In this document: one piece after another, positions 43,049 to 52,083 of the stretch
How positions within the stretch are numbered: position 1 is the stretch's first letter
Layout: each line of letters starts with the position of its first letter
Assembly: GCA_002707495.1 (NCBI GenBank)
Contig: PAMZ01000006.1
Location: forward strand, 1-64,000
Direction of reading: 5' to 3'
Length of the DNA stretch: 64,000 bases
Origin: Halobacteriovoraceae bacterium
Lineage (GTDB): Bacteria > Bdellovibrionota > Bacteriovoracia > Bacteriovoracales > Bacteriovoracaceae
The notes under the pieces: generated by a model
The model's input: the letters and a program-made list of their open reading frames with translations, nothing else
What the model was told of the DNA's origin: nothing
Databases searched by the model: none
Translations under genes and position numbers: made by a program

Positions 43049-45220
43049 CTAGCTTCGAGACTTAAGACTCAAAATGGCCGGTAATAAGAGTAAATCAGCA
43101 GCTAAAGCAAAAATTAAGGATAGAATGATAAAACCGCCTGATAAATAAAAGATTTTTAGATCGGCCAAGAAGAAACAAGGAAAACTAAGAGCAAAAATTA
43201 AAGTTGTGCCAAGTAAAGCCTTACTAGTTGATTTAAATGCACTCTCAAGTGAAGTTCTCATGTTGTGATGGGCAAGATTGGATTTTAATGAATAAAGAAA
43301 ATGAATGGTATCGTCTACTGCAATACCCAGACTAATACAGATCATGAGCACCAAATTGCTATCCACTGTAAGACCAGCAAAAGAAAGTATTCCTCCAATA
43401 AAGATTAAAGGAAATATATTTGGAATGATGGCCAAAAACGCCCATGAAAATTTCTTAAAAAGCCAGTAGAAAGCTGCAAAAACTAAAACAAGACTGGCCA
43501 TAAAAGAAAGTAAAAAATGCTCTATTAGTGAATGTAGCACATAAGTTCTTAGAGTGATGAAACCTTGAGGTGTTAAAGTGAAGTCTTGTGAATATTTTTT
43601 AGCGAGATTCTCAATTTGTTTAAGCGTCAACTTTGTATCATTTGTAGAAGTGGATTTGACGTATACAATGGTTCTTTCAAAATTTTCTGAATAGAACTGT
43701 GAGAAAATTTTCCGGGAGCGAATAAGTTCTATTAAGCTTTCAATTCTCTTTTCTTTTAGAGTCGACTCGGGGATTTCGTGAAAAGCGTCTTTTACATAAT
43801 TTAACATTTGAAAATAAGATTTAGTATATGAAACTTGAGGAATTTCGCTTTCAATTTCTTTTTCAAATTTTACAATTTGTTTATAGGCACTAGGTGTGAG
43901 GTATTTGTAGGTGAGGTCAATACTTCCAAGGGTCTGGAAATCATTTTGAAAGCTATTTACGGCAATAGTAAGAGGGTGAGTATCTTTGAATTTATGATAA
44001 AAATCATCATCAATCTTTAATTTTGGCAATTGAAAACAAAAAATAACGGCCAATAAAGTAAATAGAGAAATAATAGCATAGGGACTTTTAAGTGAATGCT
44101 TAAAGAGCCATTGTAAATTGAGAGTCATCATCTTATTAGAGCTGATGGGAGTATATTCAAAAAGCCTAATGATAAAAGGCAGTCCATAAAAGGTTAAAAG
44201 AAAACATATAAGAGAGCCAAATGATGCGTATATTCCAATTAAGGAAACTGGTCTTAAGCTATTAGGAATAAGAGAAATAAAACAAAATGCAGTGGTAAGG
44301 CTTGTGTATAAGCAGGGCTTTAAGACAGCAGACTTTGTTTGCTTCAATTTGTTTTCAAGTGAATGAGTTTTAGTCTCCAGGAATTTATGAAAAAAATGAA
44401 CAAGATCAGAAGTTGCGACAATGAGTATAAAAAAGATAGCAAATCCACTGTAGGAGCTGATACCTCCTTCTATAAAAACTATTAAATAAACGACAGAGGT
44501 ATAGGATAATAGAATAATGGAATAAAAAAATAGCACGACTTTGAATGATCTAAAGAGAAAAAAGACCAATAGCCCGATCAATAAGAACAAAAGAGGAGTA
44601 AGAAGCATTTGAGTTTTAATCGTTTCAAGGTAGTAGTAATATTGTGCAATCTTGGTTCCTATAGCATGTAATTCTATGCTTCTTTGATTGTTTTGAGCAT
44701 CAATGATTTTGAGAAGTTCTCCTATTTGGGTTCGTTCTTCTTTAATGTTTCGAAAATTTTTGAAAACACCGTGGATAAGAAAAGTGTCTTTGTCATGAGA
44801 TCTATAGAGATTTTCAAAAAAGGGATGATTTATTTTTGGAGTTGACTCGGACTCATATGAAGAGAATTTTTTGAGCCTGATATAGTCGCCTTGCACTGTA
44901 AGGAACTCAGCGTTGACAAGGGAATTTAGCCTTAAAACTGCAGGGTGATCAGAAAATATATCCTGTAGTTTTTTAAGTTCATTCCTCCATACTCCGGAGT
45001 TTTTTGGTTTATAAAGAATGAAAAAATCGGACTCGTTGTTGAATTCTGCATCGTAATTTTCAAATTGAATTCTTATTTTATTTTCGGAGTGAAGTAATTC
45101 ATTAATTTTGAAAGGCAAAGTCTTAGAGCCAAGTCTAAGCCCTCCTAAAATAAATATCGAACTTAAAATGAGAAAAATAGTTTTTTTAAACTTTTCGCTA
45201 GATTGTAGGTTGAGGCTCAT
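43049..45220 (-). CDS. RND superfamily (MMPL/Patched-like) exporter
   Basis: 723 residues with two similar halves. Each has a membrane helix, a large external loop and a bundle of about five helices. The proton-relay acidic pair is visible in LGIAVDDTIHFLY of the second half and a degenerate counterpart in the first (VATSDLVHFFHKFL). Family members move lipids, sterols, hopanoids or other hydrophobic compounds across the inner membrane. No membrane fusion protein or outer-membrane channel is adjacent. It overlaps the Rieske gene by 23 bases, so the substrate is probably the cluster's product; that is inference. Confidence 0.87.
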   Translation of the reverse strand: MSLNLQSSEKFKKTIFLILSSIFILGGLRLGSKTLPFKINELLHSENKIRIQFENYDAEFNNESDFFILYKPKNSGVWRNELKKLQDIFSDHPAVLRLNSLVNAEFLTVQGDYIRLKKFSSYESESTPKINHPFFENLYRSHDKDTFLIHGVFKNFRNIKEERTQIGELLKIIDAQNNQRSIELHAIGTKIAQYYYYLETIKTQMLLTPLLFLLIGLLVFFLFRSFKVVLFFYSIILLSYTSVVYLIVFIEGGISSYSGFAIFFILIVATSDLVHFFHKFLETKTHSLENKLKQTKSAVLKPCLYTSLTTAFCFISLIPNSLRPVSLIGIYASFGSLICFLLTFYGLPFIIRLFEYTPISSNKMMTLNLQWLFKHSLKSPYAIISLFTLLAVIFCFQLPKLKIDDDFYHKFKDTHPLTIAVNSFQNDFQTLGSIDLTYKYLTPSAYKQIVKFEKEIESEIPQVSYTKSYFQMLNYVKDAFHEIPESTLKEKRIESLIELIRSRKIFSQFYSENFERTIVYVKSTSTNDTKLTLKQIENLAKKYSQDFTLTPQGFITLRTYVLHSLIEHFLLSFMASLVLVFAAFYWLFKKFSWAFLAIIPNIFPLIFIGGILSFAGLTVDSNLVLMICISLGIAVDDTIHFLYSLKSNLAHHNMRTSLESAFKSTSKALLGTTLIFALSFPCFFLADLKIFYLSGGFIILSLIFALAADLLLLPAILSLKSRS

Positions 45221-46346
45221 TTAAATTTGTCTTTGAGTTATGAGTCTCGCCCCTTTCCTTTTTGCTCTCTCTATAAGTTGACCAGAGACCAGGTTCAATG
45301 ACTTTATTTACAAAATTAATCCATTGTGCGGTTGGGGCATCAGCTTCGGGGATTAACCCTTTAGGATCAAATCTTAAATTCCCATATATAATTCTACCAT
45401 CTTGGTGGGCAAGATATTTCATACAGAGACGATTAAATTGCAAATATAGCCAGGAGAATAGAAATCCGTGAGGGCCTTTGCGCTTAGGGGTTACTATGAT
45501 AGGAATGACTTGATTGCGACCTCGCTCAATAAAGGTGTGGGAAAAGATGAAATAACCTTTGGGAAGTTGCCAGCGGCCCAATAACTTCATTTTTATGCCT
45601 GTCGTAAGAAGTCCTAAGTTTCCATCTTCAAATAAAACAGAACTACTATATCGATCCCCAAAAAAGAATTTATGTAATTTCCCCACGATCGAGTCAGTTA
45701 AAACAGGTCCTTCAAAAACCAGTTTAAAGCGCGTGCCTTTGGTTTCAATCGAGCTATTAAGACTTAGAGCAAGCTTATGAACAGTTCGCATATGTTGTTC
45801 ATCTATTGAATTCATCATAGTTATATGCGGATGTGAGGCGCGGTTAAAAGGCTTTAAGTGAGTAAACATGACTTCCTTGCCCTCTAATTCTGGTATTTCA
45901 AAAACATCATGAGTCGCCTTAACGTCATTGAAGACCCAGACTAAACCGTACTTCTCTTGAACGGGATAGGCTTGCGCTTTTCTTTTGGTTTGGATAGTCG
46001 AAAAATCTCGTCCATGAGCACAAGGTATATCCACACAATTACCTTCGCCGTCAAAGCGCCAGTGATGAAAGAAACAACGTAATGTTTCGTCGATGACCTT
46101 TCCTTCTTTTGCTAAATTCATACCCATATGCGGGCAGAAGGCATCGAGAGCACGAGCCTTTCCAGATTGAGTTCTAAACAAAACAAGTTGGTGTCCGCAA
46201 ACCTTTTTGGAAAGTGGCTTTGAAGTTTTAAGCTCATTTGACTTGCATGCTACATACCAACCCCTGGCAACAAAGTCCCAGTTATTAAACTTTCTCATTT
46301 GAGAAAGGGGCTGAGTGCTATGGTTTAGATCTTCTACTAATTCCAT
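45198..46346 (-). CDS. Rieske non-heme iron oxygenase (paralogue 1)
   Basis: 382 residues. The Rieske cluster is C71-P-H73 and C91-x-x-H94 (CPHMG...CFFHHW). The mononuclear iron site is NSIDEQHMRTVH (D182, H185, H190), with a late QDGRI as the probable Asp ligand. Rieske oxygenases hydroxylate, desaturate or demethylate with O2 and electrons from a ferredoxin. It closely resembles the proteins at 48016, 52084 and 53132. It follows the 46352 gene by five bases and overlaps the RND gene by 23. Confidence 0.9.
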   Translation of the reverse strand: MELVEDLNHSTQPLSQMRKFNNWDFVARGWYVACKSNELKTSKPLSKKVCGHQLVLFRTQSGKARALDAFCPHMGMNLAKEGKVIDETLRCFFHHWRFDGEGNCVDIPCAHGRDFSTIQTKRKAQAYPVQEKYGLVWVFNDVKATHDVFEIPELEGKEVMFTHLKPFNRASHPHITMMNSIDEQHMRTVHKLALSLNSSIETKGTRFKLVFEGPVLTDSIVGKLHKFFFGDRYSSSVLFEDGNLGLLTTGIKMKLLGRWQLPKGYFIFSHTFIERGRNQVIPIIVTPKRKGPHGFLFSWLYLQFNRLCMKYLAHQDGRIIYGNLRFDPKGLIPEADAPTAQWINFVNKVIEPGLWSTYRESKKERGETHNSKTNLNEPQPTI

Positions 46347-46351
46347 TTGAT

Positions 46352-47851
46352 TTAAGGCAGAGGGATTAATTCTTTTAGATGGTCTAGAGAACCGGTTAAT
46401 TCCATGGTTCTAGCAATATCATAAATATTTTCATTGCTGGCTCCTGGTAAAAAACCTCCAAAAGTTGGGTCTGGAAAGCTAAGTGGCTTTCCATATCTAT
46501 AGTTCCAACCAAAAAGAGTCTGCCCTGTTATTTTATGACGGATTCGATCACCATTTTCATCCTCTAGATTTCCACCTTTACCTCCAGCTTGATTAATGCC
46601 TGAAGGAGTAGGGAAAAACGATCTTAAATTTTCGTGAGGTGTGAAAAGTGCTCGCATGTCGATTTGAATTTGCTGACCAGTAATTTCACTGGTGATTGTT
46701 TTAGCGCTACCAGCTTTGGCTGCCTCAAAAAGAGATATTTTATCTTTGAGATTATTCTCTTTGTCCTCTCTTCCTATTTTTAGAATATTGGGATTGAGGA
46801 AATATTGATCAGTGTTATTGTGATCTGTTTCATCAATTGATTTTTGAAAACCGACTAGCTCTTTAACTCTAGCTTGATAGAAATGCTCCATAGAACTAGA
46901 GAGATTGGCCTGCGCCTCTTCTTTTGATTTTCTTAAGGTGAGAAAATTTCGATAATCATTTGCGGCTTCTATCATTTCAAGTGGTGTAATTGGCTTGGGA
47001 AGACTTCTTAAAAAGAGTCTTTTCTTTAGGGTATTAACAGCAGTTTTTGAGACCATTTGATTAACGAATCTTGGATAGTCGTTAATATCATAGTTAACGG
47101 CAAATTCTATAGCGCCAATGACTCTATGAAGATTGGATTCTATGAAATAGAGATATTGATGATTAACTCTTTTCTCAAATCTTTTTGCCTCTGAGATAAA
47201 GACCTTGTTATTCTCGGGGTCGTAACCAGAAGCGAGATAGGCATCAAAAGAAAAGCTCCAATCTGAATCTGTGTTTGCGATAACTTCTTGTACTAGGTTA
47301 AGGGAATTCTCAAGAGAAGATTTGAGTTCTCCATTGGCAAACTCTTGGATATCCTCTGGTCGGTTGAATTGTAAAAGAGTATCACTGGGCATCGTTAAGT
47401 AGTCGAGAATGGCAAGTATATGAGGACCATACATATAATCCTTGTAGTAGGCTTTCCTGATCATACTTAGGGCCTGCATATGCATCAAACCAGATTTTTC
47501 GACAACTTCTCTAAGTCTCCAAATCAAACTTTCCATATGCTTCATTGGCTCAATTATGGCCCGGTAAAGTTTTAGGGTCTGGTTGTCTCGGTGGGAATCT
47601 TGCTCAGATAGTCTGATAATTTCTTCAATTAGGGGCTTAATTTCAGCTCTGTTTTTTATAGCAATGATTCGATCATTAATACTTTGGATAAGGTCATTAT
47701 CTGAGGCGGTGGATCTATTTGCCTTGGAGGGATTGAATTTTTGATGAATTTTTCCGTTTTTAGAGTCCACATGGTAGTTCCCAGATTGACTGAAAAATAT
47801 AAATCCTGCGACTAAAACCACTGCTAAAACACCAAATTTCCAATACTTCAT
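46352..47851 (-). CDS. Membrane-anchored protein of unknown function, Rieske-operon partner
   Basis: 499 residues. Start at 47851: AGAGAGGA lies just upstream and gives an N-terminal membrane anchor (about 5-22). The rest is largely helical, highly charged and Lys/Glu/Asn-rich, with a C-terminal segment of Gly/Asn-rich turns (NQAGGKGGN) and a final helix. No motif of a known enzyme was seen. It is the first gene of the operon that continues into a Rieske oxygenase and an RND exporter, and may be an accessory periplasmic protein. That role is guesswork. Confidence 0.6.
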   Translation of the reverse strand: MKYWKFGVLAVVLVAGFIFFSQSGNYHVDSKNGKIHQKFNPSKANRSTASDNDLIQSINDRIIAIKNRAEIKPLIEEIIRLSEQDSHRDNQTLKLYRAIIEPMKHMESLIWRLREVVEKSGLMHMQALSMIRKAYYKDYMYGPHILAILDYLTMPSDTLLQFNRPEDIQEFANGELKSSLENSLNLVQEVIANTDSDWSFSFDAYLASGYDPENNKVFISEAKRFEKRVNHQYLYFIESNLHRVIGAIEFAVNYDINDYPRFVNQMVSKTAVNTLKKRLFLRSLPKPITPLEMIEAANDYRNFLTLRKSKEEAQANLSSSMEHFYQARVKELVGFQKSIDETDHNNTDQYFLNPNILKIGREDKENNLKDKISLFEAAKAGSAKTITSEITGQQIQIDMRALFTPHENLRSFFPTPSGINQAGGKGGNLEDENGDRIRHKITGQTLFGWNYRYGKPLSFPDPTFGGFLPGASNENIYDIARTMELTGSLDHLKELIPLP

Positions 47852-48015
47852 GAATCCTCTCTCTTCTATCAATAACTGACCTTAAAATAGTAGAACATAA
47901 CGTTATACGATTGAATAGGGCAATAATGCCGACCGTATTTCGCAACGTGTAATTTTAGGCAGGCTTTTTCATTTGATTTGAATTTATGGTAATCTCAGCC
48001 AGCGAGGAGTGCCTT

Positions 48016-49077
48016 ATGTCATCATTGGCCGAGCCTAAAATTTTCAATCAAACCAATAGGGTTGTCGAATCTTGGTATTGGGCTTTTAAGTCAAAAGATC
48101 TAAAGCCAGGAATAGTTAAACCTTTAAAATTTCTTGGAAAAGACCTTGCAGTATATCGTGGTATGGATGGAGTCGTTCGAGCTGTTGAAGCTTTTTGTCC
48201 TCATATGGGGGCACATTTAGCAGAAGGAAAGGTAGATGGTAATGGTATTCGCTGCTTTTTCCATGCTTGGAAATTTGATGAGCATGGCTCTTTAGTAGAC
48301 ATCCCTTGCCGTAAGACTCCTGGAATTTCAGAAAAAATTAAGTCCTATCCGGTACAAGAAAAATATGGAACCGTATGGATTTACACTGGTGAAAAAGCTC
48401 GCCATGATGTTCATGAAATTCCAGAATTGGCAGGAGTGGAGCTTGCTTCTTCATTTGGTAATTCTTTTATCAAAGAGTGTCATCCTAATGTAGTCATGAT
48501 AAACGCGATAGATGCTCATCATTTTACCTCAGTTCATAAATTGCCTGTAGACGTCAAATTTGAAACCAAGGCTATCAATCAAACCAGAATTCAATTTAAT
48601 AATGTAACTAAAATTCCTAAAACAAAATGGTACTTGAAGTTTTTTAGTCGCTTTTACGCTCATAATTTAACTTATTCCATGGTTTATTCAGCAGGGTCTA
48701 CTGGCTCGGTAACAGTGGGACCTGATTTTCTTCATTGTCATATCATCTTTGCATTGAGACCGACAGCAGAGGGAAAAACCGAAGGACTTACCATTTTAGT
48801 CACTCCAAAACATAAAGGAATTTTTAGCATATTTAATCCTATTATACTTTTTGCGACCAAATGTGTGGGAAATTATTTTGCAAAAGGTGATACTGAAGTT
48901 TTTAAAACAATTAAATTTAGATTTAATAGACCAATTAAAGAAGATGAATCTATTATTAAATTTATTCAACATCTAGAGAAACAGCCAACTGCCGATTGGG
49001 GCTTTGGAGAAAAACTACTAGAAAAAACAGTTGAATCACTAGCTAGGGAATCTCATGAAGAAACTCAAATGCACTAA
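48016..49077 (+). CDS. Rieske non-heme iron oxygenase (paralogue 2)
   Basis: 353 residues. The start at 48016 is preferred over an in-frame ATG at 47986 because GAGGAG lies about nine bases upstream. Rieske ligands are C61, H63, C80 and H83 (CPHMG...CFFHAW). Iron site: NAIDAHHFTSVH (D166, H169, H174). The last 25 residues are Glu-rich. It opens a four-gene plus-strand operon and overlaps the GNAT-like gene by 23 bases. Confidence 0.9.
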   Translation: MSSLAEPKIFNQTNRVVESWYWAFKSKDLKPGIVKPLKFLGKDLAVYRGMDGVVRAVEAFCPHMGAHLAEGKVDGNGIRCFFHAWKFDEHGSLVDIPCRKTPGISEKIKSYPVQEKYGTVWIYTGEKARHDVHEIPELAGVELASSFGNSFIKECHPNVVMINAIDAHHFTSVHKLPVDVKFETKAINQTRIQFNNVTKIPKTKWYLKFFSRFYAHNLTYSMVYSAGSTGSVTVGPDFLHCHIIFALRPTAEGKTEGLTILVTPKHKGIFSIFNPIILFATKCVGNYFAKGDTEVFKTIKFRFNRPIKEDESIIKFIQHLEKQPTADWGFGEKLLEKTVESLARESHEETQMH

Positions 49078-49840
49078 TAAAAAAGTTACGGAGCTTGCCG
49101 CTTGTGACATAGAAGCCATGCATCTCTTGTTTTCTAAGTATTATCACAATGCTAACTTTTCTCAGTTTAAAGAAGACCTTATGCAAAAGGATTACGTCTT
49201 TGTTTTGAGAGATAAATCCAGTCTAGAGATCAAGGGGTTTTCAACCATTGTAGAATTAAGCTCGCAGGTCAATCAAAAATCTGTCCGTGGATTCTTTAGT
49301 GGTGATACAGTTATAGATAGAGAGTATTGGGGACAAGGGACTTTAGGAGTCGCATTTTTAGGTTTTCTGTTTATACAAAAACTTAAAAGACCTTTTACGC
49401 CGCTTTATTGGTTTTTAATTTCTAAGGGATATAAAACCTATCTTTTGATGGCGAATAATTTTAAAACCCACTATCCTCGTTTCGAGCAAAAAACACCAAA
49501 AGTTATGCAAGGTTTAATAGACACTTTTGCCATGCAACTATACGGTGAGCATTATGATTCAAAAAAGGGTGTTATTACATACAGTCAACATGAAACGAAA
49601 CTAAAAGACTGCCTTAAGTCGCATGTTACTCCCATTACTGAAGATATGAAGATCAAAAATAAACGAATAGAGTTTTTCGCTCATAATAATCCACAGTGGG
49701 AGAAGGGTGATGAGCTTGCCTGCCTTGCTAAAATGACTTTAAGTATGCCTTTTTACTACCAATATAAAATTCTAAAAAAACAGTTTTTTAAATTTAAGCG
49801 CAAACTTCCTTCAAAGTTAAGAAGAGCTGAAAGCTTATGA
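49055..49840 (+). CDS. GNAT-fold N-acyltransferase-like protein
   Basis: 261 residues. An acyl-CoA-binding motif is visible in IDREYWGQGTLGVAFLGFLF (x-G-Q-G-x-x-G-x-A), preceded by a beta strand ending SVRGFFSGDTV. The middle has a strongly basic segment. I read it as an acyltransferase of the GNAT superfamily. The transferred group may be a longer acyl chain rather than acetyl, but that is inference. It is overlapped by 23 bases at its start and by four at its end (ATGA). Confidence 0.6.
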   Translation: MKKLKCTNKKVTELAACDIEAMHLLFSKYYHNANFSQFKEDLMQKDYVFVLRDKSSLEIKGFSTIVELSSQVNQKSVRGFFSGDTVIDREYWGQGTLGVAFLGFLFIQKLKRPFTPLYWFLISKGYKTYLLMANNFKTHYPRFEQKTPKVMQGLIDTFAMQLYGEHYDSKKGVITYSQHETKLKDCLKSHVTPITEDMKIKNKRIEFFAHNNPQWEKGDELACLAKMTLSMPFYYQYKILKKQFFKFKRKLPSKLRRAESL

Positions 49841-50673
49841 AAACCGTTATCGTCACAGGCGCTTCCTCTGGATTTGGGCTAGATATGGTTAAATTGTTTT
49901 TAAAAGATGGTTGGAATGTCATAGCAACGCTCAGAAAGCTGGAACAAAGAAGAGATCAATTGTCTAAAGAACTCAATTTAGATGATCCTCATTTAAAACT
50001 TTTTGAATTGGATGTCTCACAGAAAAATGAGTTGGATTCGTTCATAAAGAATGTAGCGACAGTAGACGTTTTGATAAATAATGCAGGGTTTGGAACATAT
50101 GGCGCTTTAGAAGACATTTCAGAGGAGCAGCTTCGTTACCAGATGGAAGTAAATTTCTTTGCACCGGCCCTTCTTATTCAGGGACTTTTGCCAAAGCTTA
50201 GGGCCAATCAAGGCAAGGTTATTAATATTTCCTCACTTATGGGACGCTATGCTTGTCCTTTGTCTAGCGTTTATTCGGCTTCTAAATATGCCTTAGAAGG
50301 TCTTAGTGAAGGATTAATGTATGAGTTAAAATCCCATGGCGTTGATGTTGTAACTATCCAGCCTGGTGGTCATCGAACTAATTTTACAAGTTCAATTATT
50401 TGGGGGGCTAATAGTCTTTCTGAAAACTCACCTTATAAAACTCAAACTGATGGGTTTATCCGAATGATGAAAAAACTCAATTCAAGAAAGAAAGCACCAA
50501 AAAGTGAATCCGTTGCTCAGGTAGCTTTCAAATTGGCTAATGCTCGTAATTTACCTCGAAATATAGTGGTAGGGAATGACGCTAAATTTGTGGCCTTCCT
50601 TCAAAGCTTGATGCCAAAAGCACTTTATAGAAAACTTATGTTTGTGAGTAATAAAAAGATTTTTGGGGCCTAG
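49837..50673 (+). CDS. Short-chain dehydrogenase/reductase
   Basis: 278 residues of the classical SDR type. NAD(P) motif TGASSGFG, then NNAGFGTYG, the Ser of NISSLMG and the catalytic YSASKYA. The basic residue in TLRKLEQRR after the first strand favours NADPH. SDRs interconvert alcohols and ketones, so this could oxidise a hydroxyl placed by a Rieske enzyme or reduce a keto group. It overlaps its neighbours by four bases at the start and about 11 at the end. Confidence 0.9.
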   Translation: MKTVIVTGASSGFGLDMVKLFLKDGWNVIATLRKLEQRRDQLSKELNLDDPHLKLFELDVSQKNELDSFIKNVATVDVLINNAGFGTYGALEDISEEQLRYQMEVNFFAPALLIQGLLPKLRANQGKVINISSLMGRYACPLSSVYSASKYALEGLSEGLMYELKSHGVDVVTIQPGGHRTNFTSSIIWGANSLSENSPYKTQTDGFIRMMKKLNSRKKAPKSESVAQVAFKLANARNLPRNIVVGNDAKFVAFLQSLMPKALYRKLMFVSNKKIFGA

Positions 50674-51538
50674 CTTGAAAGAGTTTTTTCTAAAGTCACT
50701 TTCAAAAAGCCAAAACTCTAGCACTAAAGAAGTTAACGCTATTTTAAAACAAAAAAATAAAATTATTGCTAGTGATGATATAGACTTTGGGCAACTCTGG
50801 GAATGGGGTGATTACGGATTAAAAGAAACGAGCCGTGTTGAAACAAATACGAAAAAAGTAATTCAGACAGAATTAGCAAAAAAGAGGTTTCTAGAGGCAT
50901 ATTATATAGAAAAAGCAGGGATGACATTCGCTGCTAAAATGAGTCTTTTGAGTGAGAGCATAGAAGAACAGAAGTTGTTTTCTCATTTTGCCGCTGAGGA
51001 GGCAGCTCATTTTAGTCTCATAGAGTCTCTTTTAACTAAGGTAGATAAACGTGAAGGCCAAGATCTTTTTATCAAGTTTTTAAACGAAGTCATTGCATCT
51101 GGGGAGAGACGTCCTTTAATATTTATTATTCAAGTTGTCCTAGAAGGCTGGGGGATAGACCATTATGGAATCATGGAAAGAACTTGCAAAGAAGCTGAAG
51201 TAAAACAACACCTCAAACTGATCTTAAAAGACGAAGCCTCTCATCATGGGAGCGGAGTTTCTCTTTTTAAAGAGTCTGACCTAAGTGAATCGGAACTAAA
51301 CTACACAATGGAAATGATGGGAGAATTCATAAAGATGGCCAGAGTAGGTCCTGTAAATCTTTTCGAAACTTTTAAAAAACATACTAAGATAAGCGCAAGC
51401 GAGTTTTGTGAAGTTTCAAATGCGCAGCAAGAGACGCAAAGGAAGCTTAATTATTTAAAAAATTTGATGCAAAAAGCTGGTGCTAAGAAAATGACTCAAG
51501 GATTAGAACCTCTGTTTAAACCTGATCTTGTCATTTAG
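50663..51538 (+). CDS. Diiron ferritin-like oxygenase-type protein
   Basis: 291 residues, mostly helical. Diiron ligand pattern: E83 (YIEKAG), E113-A-A-H116, E161 (VLEGWG) and E191-A-S-H194. This is the two-(E...ExxH) set of ferritin-like diiron oxygenases, desaturases and N-oxygenases. It could oxidise a lipid, amine or acyl chain; which is unknown. The start may be TTG at 50663 (overlapping the SDR stop) or TTG at 50675; neither has a strong ribosome binding site. It ends four bases into the convergent DUF962-like gene. Confidence 0.72.
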   Translation: MGPSLKEFFLKSLSKSQNSSTKEVNAILKQKNKIIASDDIDFGQLWEWGDYGLKETSRVETNTKKVIQTELAKKRFLEAYYIEKAGMTFAAKMSLLSESIEEQKLFSHFAAEEAAHFSLIESLLTKVDKREGQDLFIKFLNEVIASGERRPLIFIIQVVLEGWGIDHYGIMERTCKEAEVKQHLKLILKDEASHHGSGVSLFKESDLSESELNYTMEMMGEFIKMARVGPVNLFETFKKHTKISASEFCEVSNAQQETQRKLNYLKNLMQKAGAKKMTQGLEPLFKPDLVI

Positions 51539-52023
51539 TTTTTCGAAAGAAATTTAAAAAAATGACTTCTTTTTATTTCTTGTAATTCATAAGCTTCAAT
51601 TACAAAAGGATACTTTTTAATAAACTTTCGAAGGCGCTTATCATAGTAACCAAAAGTCGTAGCAAGATTAAATTGAATAACGACTACTAAGGTGCTTAAG
51701 AAATAGCGAGGTGCTGATTTAGCCTTGCCTAGATCATAAATAAGGTGTGAGATCACTCCCAGCCCATAAAAGAAAAATACGCCGAGAAGATAATAAAAGA
51801 TACTAAGATAGCTCCATTCAATAAATATCATGACAAAAAAGAACAGGCCCACATACATACCAAAGGCATGAATCATTCTTTGTACGGGATCGATATGGAT
51901 ATAAAAAAACCAATCGTTGTAGGATTCAAACTTTTCCGGAGGGTAATCTAACACTCTTGCTGCTGATTGCTGTCTCTGCTCATCTGTAGGAAAAAAACGA
52001 GAGTTTTTAGGAATTAATATCAT
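51535..52023 (-). CDS. DUF962/Mpo1-like membrane protein
   Basis: 162 residues, about four membrane helices (around 50-130). The opening H43-IDPVQRMI-H52 and later H93 (GVISHLIYD) resemble the histidine pattern of Mpo1/DUF962 proteins; yeast Mpo1 is an iron-dependent dioxygenase of 2-hydroxy fatty acids. If so it would be one more oxygenase acting on an acyl chain. The match is partial, so I hold it loosely. It is monocistronic and lies in the 60-base and 4-base gaps between the two plus-strand operons. Confidence 0.45.
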   Translation of the reverse strand: MILIPKNSRFFPTDEQRQQSAARVLDYPPEKFESYNDWFFYIHIDPVQRMIHAFGMYVGLFFFVMIFIEWSYLSIFYYLLGVFFFYGLGVISHLIYDLGKAKSAPRYFLSTLVVVIQFNLATTFGYYDKRLRKFIKKYPFVIEAYELQEIKRSHFFKFLSKN

Positions 52024-52053
52024 GTTGTGTCATATTACTATTAGCCTTTAAAA

Positions 52054-52076
52054 ACGGCCAGTCTTTGAGCTATAAT
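52054..52076 (+). promoter_or_regulatory. Promoter with perfect TATAAT seven bases before a Rieske start
   Basis: TATAAT (52071-52076) is seven bases from the ATG at 52084 and there is no Shine-Dalgarno sequence. A TTTAAA lies about 18 bases upstream of the -10. Predicts a leaderless message for the two-Rieske operon. Confidence 0.5.
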
Positions 52077-52083
52077 CCCATTT

